Source: Streptomyces sp. NRRL S-1022 (GTDB taxonomy: Bacteria > Actinomycetota > Actinomycetes > Streptomycetales > Streptomycetaceae). From it: a stretch of 64,000 nucleotides of DNA. The notes under the pieces are model-generated. The model searched no databases. It was not told the origin of the DNA and saw only the letters and a program-made list of their open reading frames with translations. The position numbers and the translations under genes were made by a program. Positions 44,309 through 51,207 of the stretch are shown here, piece after piece; the first letter of the stretch is position 1, and each line of letters starts with the position of its first letter. The stretch is from positions 80,178 to 144,177 of the forward strand of contig NZ_JOIU01000022.1 of NCBI RefSeq assembly GCF_000720135.1, given 5' to 3'.

Positions 44309-45028
44309 TTGAGCCGCTCGGTTCTCGTCACCGGAGGCAACCGGGGCATCGGCCTCGCCATCGCCCGCGCATTCGCCGACGCCGGCGACAAGGTCGCGAT
44401 CACGTACCGCTCGGGTGAGCCGCCGGCCGCCCTGGCGGAGCTGGGCTGCCTGGCCGTCAAGTGCGACATCACCGATCCGGAGCAGGTGGAGCAGGCCTAC
44501 AAGGAGATCGAGGAGCAGCACGGCCCGGTCGAGGTGCTCGTCGCCAACGCCGGCGTCACCAAGGACCAGCTCCTCATGCGCATGTCCGAGGAGGACTTCA
44601 CCTCGGTCATCGACACCAACCTCACCGGCACCTTCCGGGTCGTCAAGCGCGCCAACCGCGGCATGCTGCGCGCCAAGAAGGGCCGGGTCGTCCTGATCTC
44701 GTCCGTGGTCGGACTGCTCGGCTCGGCGGGGCAGGCGAACTACGCCGCCTCCAAGGCCGCCCTGGTCGGCTTCGCGCGTTCCCTCGCCCGGGAGCTGGGC
44801 TCGCGCAACATCACCTTCAACGTCGTCGCGCCCGGCTTCGTCGACACCGACATGACGAAGGTGCTGAGCGACGAGCAGCGCCAGAACATCGTCTCGCAGG
44901 TGCCGCTCGGCCGTTACGCGCAGCCCGAGGAGATCGCCGCGGCGGTGCGGTTCCTCGCCTCGGACGACGCCTCGTACATCACTGGAGCCGTCATCCCGGT
45001 TGACGGCGGACTGGGAATGGGTCACTGA
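44309..45028 (+). CDS. fabG: 3-oxoacyl-ACP reductase FabG
   Basis: This 239-residue NADPH-dependent SDR reduces 3-oxoacyl-ACP in type II fatty-acid synthesis. It has TGGNRGIG, NAG in LVANAGVT, the catalytic Ser in LISSVVG, and Tyr/Lys in YAASKAALVGFARSLA. The TTG start has AAAGG 9 bases upstream. It is followed after 5 bases by the InhA-type enoyl reductase, an operon layout shared with mycobacteria (mabA-inhA). Confidence 0.96.
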   Translation: MSRSVLVTGGNRGIGLAIARAFADAGDKVAITYRSGEPPAALAELGCLAVKCDITDPEQVEQAYKEIEEQHGPVEVLVANAGVTKDQLLMRMSEEDFTSVIDTNLTGTFRVVKRANRGMLRAKKGRVVLISSVVGLLGSAGQANYAASKAALVGFARSLARELGSRNITFNVVAPGFVDTDMTKVLSDEQRQNIVSQVPLGRYAQPEEIAAAVRFLASDDASYITGAVIPVDGGLGMGH

Positions 45029-45033
45029 TCACC

Positions 45034-45801
45034 ATGAGCGGAATCCTTGAGGGCAAGCGCATCCTCGTCACCGGTGTGCTGATGGAGTCCTCCATCGCCT
45101 TCCACGTCGCCAAGCTCGCCCAGGAGCAGGGCGCCGAGATCATCCTGACCGCGTTCCCGCGGCCCACGCTGACCGAGCGCATCGCCAAGAAGCTGCCGAA
45201 GCCGACCAAGGTCATCGAGCTGGACGTGACGAACGAGGAGCACCTCGCGCGCCTGGCCGACATCGTCGGCGAGGAGCTGGGCGGCCTGGACGGCATCGTC
45301 CACTCCATCGGCTTCGCCCCGCAGGACGCCCTCGGCGGCAACTTCCTGAACACGCCGTTCGAGTCGGTGGCCACCGCCATGCACGTCTCGGCGTTCTCGC
45401 TGAAGTCGCTGACCATGGCCTGCCTGCCGCTGATGCAGAACGGCGGCTCGGTCGTCGGCCTCACCTTCGACGCCCAGTACGCCTGGCCGCAGTACGACTG
45501 GATGGGCCCGGCCAAGGCCGCCCTGGAGGCGACCAACCGCTACATGGCGCGCGACCTGGGCAAGCAGAACATCCGCTGCAACCTCATCTCGGCGGGCCCG
45601 ATCGGCTCCATGGCCGCCAAGTCCATCCCGGGCTTCGGCGAGCTGGCGTCCGTGTGGGACAGCCGTTCCCCGCTGGAGTGGGACCTGAAGGACCCGGAGC
45701 CGGCCGGCCGCGGTGTCGTCGCCCTGCTGAGCGACTGGTTCCCGAAGACCACGGGCGAGATCATCCACGTCGACGGCGGTCTGCACGCCATCGGCGCCTG
45801 A
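45034..45801 (+). CDS. fabI: Enoyl-ACP reductase, InhA/FabI type
   Basis: This 255-residue NADH-dependent enoyl-[acyl carrier protein] reductase completes each fatty-acid elongation round. It has GKRILVTGVLMESSIAFHVA, like InhA, GIVHSIGFAPQDALGG, and the catalytic Tyr/Lys in YDWMGPAKAALEATNRYMA (Y-x6-K). It lies directly after fabG, and a strong terminator hairpin follows. It is the target class of isoniazid and triclosan. Confidence 0.97.
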   Translation: MSGILEGKRILVTGVLMESSIAFHVAKLAQEQGAEIILTAFPRPTLTERIAKKLPKPTKVIELDVTNEEHLARLADIVGEELGGLDGIVHSIGFAPQDALGGNFLNTPFESVATAMHVSAFSLKSLTMACLPLMQNGGSVVGLTFDAQYAWPQYDWMGPAKAALEATNRYMARDLGKQNIRCNLISAGPIGSMAAKSIPGFGELASVWDSRSPLEWDLKDPEPAGRGVVALLSDWFPKTTGEIIHVDGGLHAIGA

Positions 45802-45815
45802 CCTCCGGACCGTAC

Positions 45816-45854
45816 CGACGCCCCGTTCCCCGCCGCGCGGGGAGCGGGGCGTCG
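45816..45854 (+). terminator. Terminator of the fabG-inhA operon
   Basis: CGACGCCCCG (45816-45825) plus TCCCC pair with GGGGA plus CGGGGCGTCG (45845-45854), a 15-bp stem with one internal mismatch and a 7-base loop. It begins 15 bases after the stop. Confidence 0.8.
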
Positions 45855-45964
45855 CCGCGTCACCCGTTCGGCTCACCGGCCGGGCCGCCGCCGCGCCGGC
45901 GGCGCACCCTGGATTACGCCGTCCCCCGCGCGTCCCTCCGCTGCCCGGCCGAGGAGGTCCCCTT

Positions 45965-46315
45965 GTGCGCCTGTCCCGCAGCCTGGCCCCGGTGACCGTG
46001 GCCCTCGCCCTAGTCCTCTCGCTGCCGTACGACGCGCTGTCCCACGCGCGCGTGAGCGACGGCAAGCCGCCCGCGCCGAGCCGGTTCGGCTCCTCCTGCC
46101 GCACGACCGTGCGGGGCTCCCACGTGGTGACCTACTGCCACAACCCCTACGTCGACACCGACCGGGTGCGGCTGCACATCGAATGCGACCGCTGGTGGGA
46201 CATCGACACCGACAGCGCCCCGGTGGACGCCGGCGCCGCCATGACCGTACGGCTCACCGGCCGGTGCTGGAAGGAGGTCCGCTCGGTCTGGATCAGCCAC
46301 CAGAAGGCGCGGTGA
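45965..46315 (+). CDS. Small secreted protein with four cysteines
   Basis: This 116-residue protein starts VRLSRSLAPVTVALALVLSL, a signal peptide probably cleaved near ALSHA. The mature part has four Cys (SCRTTV, TYCHNP, IECDRWW, GRCWKE), able to make two disulphides, and a beta-rich character. The GTG has GAGGAGG 7 bases upstream. It overlaps the convergent regulator gene by 23 bases at the 3' end. No family recognised. Confidence 0.8.
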   Translation: MRLSRSLAPVTVALALVLSLPYDALSHARVSDGKPPAPSRFGSSCRTTVRGSHVVTYCHNPYVDTDRVRLHIECDRWWDIDTDSAPVDAGAAMTVRLTGRCWKEVRSVWISHQKAR

Positions 46316-46985
46316 ACCGGCTGGGATCGCACAGGAAGGGATAGCTCGCGGCCTCCGCCGCCGCCGCGTGCGGGTCGCCCGCGCGGATCGCGTCGAGCAG
46401 GCGCGTGTGGTCCATGTGCGTCTCCGGCGTCAGCTCCGCCCCGACGTCCGCGCGCAGCCAGTCCCGCAGCACCTCGCCGAGGTCGGCGTACATCGCGGTC
46501 ATCGCGTCGTTGTGGGAGGCGGCCACCACGGCCAGGTGGAAGGTGGCGTCGGCCGCCACGAAGGCCTCCGCGTCGCCGCTCTCCCAGGCCTCCTCGCGCC
46601 GCGTCAGCAGCGTGTCCAGCTGCTTGAGGTCCTTCTCGGTGCGCCGTTCGGCGGCGAGCTTCGCCGCGGCCGACTCCAGCGTGGACCGCAGCTCCGCGAT
46701 GTGCCGAGGGTCGGCGCCGGCGAAGCGGCGGTGCATCACACCGGCCAGCTCGCTGGTGGCCACGACGTACGTGCCCGAGCCCTGGCGGATGTCCAGCAGA
46801 CCGTTGTGCGCGAGCGCGCGCACGGCCTCGCGGACGGTGTTGCGCGCGACCCCGAGCTGCTCGACCAGTTCCGGCTCGGTCGGGATGCGCGAGCCGACCG
46901 GCCACTCGCCCGAGGTGATCTGGGTGCGCAGTGCGGCGATGACCTGTTCGGACAGCGCCGACCGGCGCGGGTGGCTCAAGGGCAT
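46293..46985 (-). CDS. FadR subfamily GntR regulator (FCD domain)
   Basis: This 230-residue protein has an N-terminal winged helix (LSEQVIAALRTQITSGEWPV, then GSRIPTEPELVEQLGVARNT and VREAVRALAHNGLLDIRQGS). The C-terminal FCD ligand domain contains FHLAVVAASHNDAM and HTRLLDAIRAGDPHAAA, with His residues placed to bind a metal. It is divergent from an MFS transporter gene; the 82-base gap holds an inverted repeat. It probably represses that transporter and senses its substrate. Confidence 0.92.
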   Translation of the reverse strand: MPLSHPRRSALSEQVIAALRTQITSGEWPVGSRIPTEPELVEQLGVARNTVREAVRALAHNGLLDIRQGSGTYVVATSELAGVMHRRFAGADPRHIAELRSTLESAAAKLAAERRTEKDLKQLDTLLTRREEAWESGDAEAFVAADATFHLAVVAASHNDAMTAMYADLGEVLRDWLRADVGAELTPETHMDHTRLLDAIRAGDPHAAAAEAASYPFLCDPSRFTAPSGG

Positions 46986-47045
46986 GGCACACCTTCGCAC
47001 GACGGTCCCGGGCCCGGAACCCGTGGACATGGACAACTAATCATC

Positions 47046-47064
47046 CCATGATTCTATGATGGGT
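47046..47064. promoter_or_regulatory. Operator candidate between the GntR gene and the MFS gene
   Basis: CCCATGATTCTATGATGGG has inverted CCCAT/ATGGG arms and inner ATGAT/ATCAT-like symmetry, ending 4 bases before the MFS ATG at 47068. Its location would let a bound regulator block the start of the MFS gene. Confidence 0.45.
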
Positions 47065-47067
47065 CTC

Positions 47068-48378
47068 ATGGCTAGTGAGGAAACCCGGACAGTGCCCACC
47101 CGTACGGCGATGCCGTCGGCCGAGCGCGGTACGGCCGGCGTGCCGCCCGTCCGGGCGGCGAAACCCGGCGCGGACCGCACGCGCGCGTGGACGGTCCGGC
47201 TGGTCGTCGTCGGCATCGTGCTCTCCGCGCTGAACCTCCGCCCGGCCATCACCAGCCTCGGCGCCCTCCTGGAGGAGGTCCGCGACGGGCTCGGCATGAG
47301 CGGCAGCGTGGCCGGCCTGCTCACCTCCGTGCCCCCGCTGTGCTTCGCCGTCTTCGGCGTCACCGCGCCCCGGCTGGCCCGCCGCTTCGGGCCGGCCGCC
47401 GTGGTGTGCGCCGGCATGGCCGCCATCGCCGCCGGCCTGCTGATACGGCCCTACGCGGGCGGTACGGCGGGATTCCTGGCCGCGAGTGCCCTCGCCCTGA
47501 TGGGCATCGCCGTCAGCAACGTGCTGATGCCGGTCATCGTCAAGCGCTGGTTCCCCGACCGGGTCGGCTCCATGACCGGCCTGTACTCGATGGCCCTCGC
47601 CCTCGGCACCTCCGTCGCCGCCGCGGTGACCGTTCCCCTGACCGACGCCCTGGGCGGCGGCTGGCAGGGCGGCCTCGCCGTGTGGGCGGCCCTCGCCGCC
47701 GCGGCCGTGCTGCCCTGGCTGCCGCTCGTCCGCGACCGCGGCACCGCCCGGCCGCAGGACCCGCAGCGCCAGGCGGCACCGGAGCACGCACCGCTGCGCA
47801 TCACCCGCAGCCGCACCGCCTGGGCGCTCGCCGTCTTCTTCGGTCTCCAGGCCACCGGTGCCTACGTCACGATGGGCTGGATGCCGCAGATCTTCCGGGA
47901 CGCCGGTGTCCCCGCGGGCACCGCGGGCGTGCTGCTCGCCGTCACCATGGTGATGGGCGTGCCGCTGGCCTTCGTCATCCCGCGGGTCGCCACCCGGCTG
48001 CCCCACCAGGGGCCGATCGTGCTCGTCCTGGGCTCCTGCGGCCTCGCCGGGTACGCCGGGCTGTACCTCGCCCCCGCCGGCGGTGCCTGGGCCTGGGCGG
48101 TGCTGCTGGGCGTCTCCAACTGCGCGTTCCCGCTCGCGCTGACCATGGTCGGCATGCGGGCCCGCAGCGGGGCGGGCGTGGCCCAGCTGTCCGCGTTCGC
48201 GCAGAGCACCGGCTATCTGATCTCCATCCCCGGTCCGCTGCTGGTCGGCGTGCTCTACCAGCAGAGCGGCGGCTGGGGGCTGCCGATCGCCCTCATGGCG
48301 GCCCTCATGGTGCCGCAGACGGCGGTGGGTTTCCTGGCGGGCCGCGACCGCACGGTGGAGGACGAGGCGACACGCTGA
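47068..48378 (+). CDS. CynX/NimT family MFS transporter
   Basis: This 436-residue protein has a hydrophilic N-terminus of about 35 residues and 12 hydrophobic helices. Landmarks are LSALNLRPAITSLGALLEEV and VSNVLMPVIVKRWFPDRVGS, typical of the cyanate/nitroimidazole (CynX/NimT) branch of the major facilitator superfamily. I prefer the ATG at 47068; ATGs at 47056 and 47059 are in frame. It is divergent from a FadR-like regulator and followed by a 39-residue membrane peptide gene. The substrate is unknown. Confidence 0.92.
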   Translation: MASEETRTVPTRTAMPSAERGTAGVPPVRAAKPGADRTRAWTVRLVVVGIVLSALNLRPAITSLGALLEEVRDGLGMSGSVAGLLTSVPPLCFAVFGVTAPRLARRFGPAAVVCAGMAAIAAGLLIRPYAGGTAGFLAASALALMGIAVSNVLMPVIVKRWFPDRVGSMTGLYSMALALGTSVAAAVTVPLTDALGGGWQGGLAVWAALAAAAVLPWLPLVRDRGTARPQDPQRQAAPEHAPLRITRSRTAWALAVFFGLQATGAYVTMGWMPQIFRDAGVPAGTAGVLLAVTMVMGVPLAFVIPRVATRLPHQGPIVLVLGSCGLAGYAGLYLAPAGGAWAWAVLLGVSNCAFPLALTMVGMRARSGAGVAQLSAFAQSTGYLISIPGPLLVGVLYQQSGGWGLPIALMAALMVPQTAVGFLAGRDRTVEDEATR

Positions 48379-48435
48379 CCCCTGCCCGGGTGCCCCGGCG
48401 CCGCCGTGCGGGACGCGGAGTGCGAGACTGGGCGC

Positions 48436-48555
48436 ATGCAGCCTGTGCTCGACCCGAACCCGCAGAACGGCCAGAAGAAGATGCTGCTCGTCTTCGGCGC
48501 GTTCCTCGCCATCTTCGTGATCATCGCCATCGTGGCGACCCTCGCGTCCCCGTGA
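48436..48555 (+). CDS. SGM_5486-type transporter-associated small protein (39 residues)
   Basis: The reading frame MQPVLDPNPQNGQKKMLLVF continues into one hydrophobic helix and ends TLASP. It lies 57 bases after the MFS gene. I recognise it as the small family named after SGM_5486, found next to this kind of MFS transporter in streptomycetes. A role as an accessory single-pass subunit is inferred from this association. Confidence 0.8.
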   Translation: MQPVLDPNPQNGQKKMLLVFGAFLAIFVIIAIVATLASP

Positions 48556-48728
48556 CGGCGGCGCTCTTCCCCGCCGACGGTGGGGCTGGCACCACCATCC
48601 CCTAGGGGGAAAGGCTCAGGGTCGACTGGGTGGAAGTCCGGATGGGCCGGCGGCCCCGGATTCCGTAGCTTCGAGAGGTGACCGCACCCGGCGGTCCCGG
48701 ATCCGCTCGGAGCCCCACGGAGGCGATC

Positions 48729-48935
48729 ATGCCGACCCGCATCCAGTCCCGGCCCCACCCGGCCACCACGGGCGGCGTCGACATCAGGCTGCCCTGGTGG
48801 GCGCTGGCGCTGCCCGCCCTCGCGTTCCTCGCGCTGCTCGCCCTCGTGCTGGACCCGGCCGACGCCCACGCGGCGAGCGGCGACCCGGCGATAGCGCGCC
48901 TCCTGGAGCGCGCCCAGCGGCTCCTCGCGCGCTGA
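48729..48935 (+). CDS. Small membrane protein (68 residues)
   Basis: MPTRIQSRPHPATTGGVDIR is followed by one strong hydrophobic helix (WWALALPALAFLALLALVL) and a short amphipathic tail (DPAIARLLERAQRLLAR). GGAGG lies 6 bases before the ATG. No family recognised; the tail could bind membranes or partners. Confidence 0.75.
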   Translation: MPTRIQSRPHPATTGGVDIRLPWWALALPALAFLALLALVLDPADAHAASGDPAIARLLERAQRLLAR

Positions 48936-49013
48936 CGGCAAGCCCCCTCGCGCGGTGAATCCGCATGTCAACTCCCTGCGCCAGGTGGCCTGTTTCATGC
49001 GAAGCTGGGTCCC

Positions 49014-49532
49014 ATGAGCGTCGCAGACCCCCGCAGGATCGTCCTCTTCCGGCATGCGAAAGCCGACTGGCCCCCGGTCCCCGACCACGAGCGCCCGCTC
49101 GCCGAGCGGGGCCGCACGGACGCCGCCGTCGCCGGACGCAAGCTGGCCGACACCGGCCTCACCTTCGACCTGGCCCTGTGCTCCACGGCGACCCGCACCC
49201 GCGAGACCTGGAAGCTCGCCGTCCACGAGCTGGCCCACCGGCCGAAAACGGTCTACGAGGAGCGGATCTACGAAGCCTCGCCCGGCGAGCTGATCGCCGT
49301 GCTCAACGAGCTCCCGGACGAGGCGCACCAGGTGATCCTGATCGGCCACAACCCCGGGGTGCACGGTCTGGCCGAGATCCTGGCGGGCACGGCCGAGGAC
49401 GACGCCCGCGAACGGATGAACCGCCGCGGCTTCCCCGCCGCCGCCTTCGCGCTGCTGACCTTCGACGGCCCCTGGAAGAGCCTGGAGCCCGCCGTGGCCA
49501 GGCTCACGGACTACTGGGCCCCCTCCGACTGA
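49014..49532 (+). CDS. SixA-like histidine phosphatase
   Basis: This 172-residue protein belongs to the histidine phosphatase superfamily, short SixA type. The catalytic His is in the RHA motif of IVLFRHAKADWP. A second Arg/His pair appears as STATRTRETW and LIGHNPGVHGLAE. E. coli SixA removes phosphate from phospho-His proteins, including a PTS component. The substrate here is not known. It converges on serB across a strong terminator. Confidence 0.9.
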   Translation: MSVADPRRIVLFRHAKADWPPVPDHERPLAERGRTDAAVAGRKLADTGLTFDLALCSTATRTRETWKLAVHELAHRPKTVYEERIYEASPGELIAVLNELPDEAHQVILIGHNPGVHGLAEILAGTAEDDARERMNRRGFPAAAFALLTFDGPWKSLEPAVARLTDYWAPSD

Positions 49533-49565
49533 CCCGGCGCCCGGGCGAAGCGCCGACGACGGAAA

Positions 49566-49595
49566 GGGCCCGGCACCGCACAGGGTGCCGGGCCC
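49566..49595. terminator. Bidirectional terminator between sixA-like gene and serB
   Basis: GGGCCCGGCACC (49566-49577) is perfectly complementary to 49584-49595 with a 6-base loop. The position between convergent genes suits termination from both sides. Confidence 0.8.
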
Positions 49596-49628
49596 TCCCG
49601 GTGGCCCGACGCGGGCCCCGGGGCCCGC

Positions 49629-50852
49629 TCAGTCCTCGTCGTGCGTGTCGGCGGCCTCGACCTCTTCCCGGGTGATGCCGAGCAGGTAGAGGACCGTGTC
49701 GAGGAAGGGGAAGTTCACCGCCGTGTGCGCGGCCTCGCGCACCACCGGTTTGGCGTTGAAGGCCACGCCCAGCCCGGCCGCGTTCAGCATGTCCAGGTCG
49801 TTGGCGCCGTCGCCGATCGCCACCGTCTGCGACAGCGGCACCCCGGCCTCGGCGGCGAACCGGCGCAGCAGCCGCGCCTTGCCCGCCCGGTCCACGATCT
49901 CGCCGGTGACCCGGCCGGTCAGCTTCCCGTCGACGATCTCCAGGGTGTTGGCCTGCGCGAAGTCCAGGCCCAGCCGCTCCTTCAGATCGTCGGTGACCTG
50001 GGTGAAGCCGCCGGACACCACGCCCACTTGGTAGCCGAGGCGCTTCAGGGTGCGGATCAGCGTGCGCGCGCCGGGGGTCAGCCGGACCTCCTCGCGCACC
50101 TTCTCCACCACCGACGCGTCCAGCCCCTTCAGCAGCGCCACGCGCGCGTGCAGGGACTGCTCGAAGTCCAGCTCCCCGCGCATCGCCGCTGCCGTCACCT
50201 CGGCGACCTGGTCCTCGCAGCCGGCGTGCGCGGCGAACAGCTCGATGACCTCGTCCTGGATCAGGGTCGAGTCCACGTCCATGACCACCAGCCGCTGGGC
50301 CCGCCGGTGCAGGCCCGCCGCGACCACCGCGATGTCGACACCCAGTGCCGCCGCGTCGGACACCAGGGCCGTGCGCAGCGGCTCGGTCTCCACCCCGGAG
50401 ACGGCGAACTCCACCGCGGTCACCGGGTACTTGGCGAGCCGGAAGATACGGTCGATGTTGCCGCCCACCTTGGCGATCCGCGCGGCGACGGCCGCCGTCG
50501 ACTCGGCGGTGAGCGGGTGGCCGAGCATGGTCACCAGCGAGCGTCCGAGACCGCGCGGACGGTTGTCGCCGTGCCCGGAGATGATCTCCGCCTGCATCTT
50601 CTGCGACTCGGCCCAGCTGTGCACGGTGGCCCTGAGATCACCTTCCAGGCCGGCCGGCGGCTGCGTGATCAGCGCGCACAGCACCAGGCGGCCCCGGGTG
50701 ACGACCTGCTCGATGTCGACCACGTCGACGAGGTAGGCGGCAAGCGTGTCGAAGAGACCGGCCGTGATGCCCGGCCTGTCCTTGCCGAAGATCTTGACGA
50801 GGAGGGTGGGGACCTCGGAGGTCTGCGAAGCGGAGGTCTGCGAAGCGCTCAT
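49629..50852 (-). CDS. serB: Phosphoserine phosphatase SerB (two ACT domains)
   Basis: This is the last enzyme of serine biosynthesis. The 407-residue protein has tandem ACT-like domains in the first 180 or so residues (LLVKIFGKDRPGITAGLFDT; VTMLGHPLTAESTAAVAARI). The HAD phosphatase domain follows, with motif I VVMDVDSTLIQDEVIEL, motif II SGGFT, and motif III/IV IGDGANDLDMLNAAGLG. The layout matches mycobacterial SerB2, where ACT domains sense serine. The N-terminus has a duplicated ASQTS unit, encoded by two copies of a 15-base repeat, which looks recently expanded. Confidence 0.96.
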   Translation of the reverse strand: MSASQTSASQTSEVPTLLVKIFGKDRPGITAGLFDTLAAYLVDVVDIEQVVTRGRLVLCALITQPPAGLEGDLRATVHSWAESQKMQAEIISGHGDNRPRGLGRSLVTMLGHPLTAESTAAVAARIAKVGGNIDRIFRLAKYPVTAVEFAVSGVETEPLRTALVSDAAALGVDIAVVAAGLHRRAQRLVVMDVDSTLIQDEVIELFAAHAGCEDQVAEVTAAAMRGELDFEQSLHARVALLKGLDASVVEKVREEVRLTPGARTLIRTLKRLGYQVGVVSGGFTQVTDDLKERLGLDFAQANTLEIVDGKLTGRVTGEIVDRAGKARLLRRFAAEAGVPLSQTVAIGDGANDLDMLNAAGLGVAFNAKPVVREAAHTAVNFPFLDTVLYLLGITREEVEAADTHDED

Positions 50853-51207
50853 GGTGTCACCACCGTATCCGGCACCCAGTGCCTCCCGCCGCCGAGGTCC
50901 GCCTGACGGACACGGAACCACGGGCGGGTACCGGGCCGGCGTCAGGGATCTTTCCACCGGAAACCGTCACCGCCCGCGGGAGCGGCACCGGCCCGGCTCC
51001 ACCACGAGGGTCCCACGGGTTGCCCCGGACGGCAGGTCCAGGGGACGGCCTCCGTGCGGCGCGGCGCCTGCGAGGGCGAGTTGGAGCGCCCCGCGCACCC
51101 CTCGGCAAGGGCCGGGTTTCGGTCAGGGGGCCGAGCCTGAAATAGTTCCCCACGATGTTCGACATCCCTAGACTCCCCGCGACGGGGGTAATTCGGGGGA
51201 CAACTCA
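50853..51207 (+). other. 355-bp gap between divergent serB and the FHA-ABC gene
   Basis: The gap is mostly G+C-rich without a credible gene. It holds a TTTCC-ACC-GGAAA inverted repeat at 50951-50963. A TAGACT -10-like hexamer at 51169-51174 would start a message about 25 bases before the FHA-ABC GTG. No convincing -35 is seen. Confidence 0.5.

Noticed and set aside
48590..48615. CCCCTAGGGG palindrome as a terminator or operator
   Set aside because: The palindrome is short, has no loop, and shows no clear relation to a start or stop. It is not listed as a feature.
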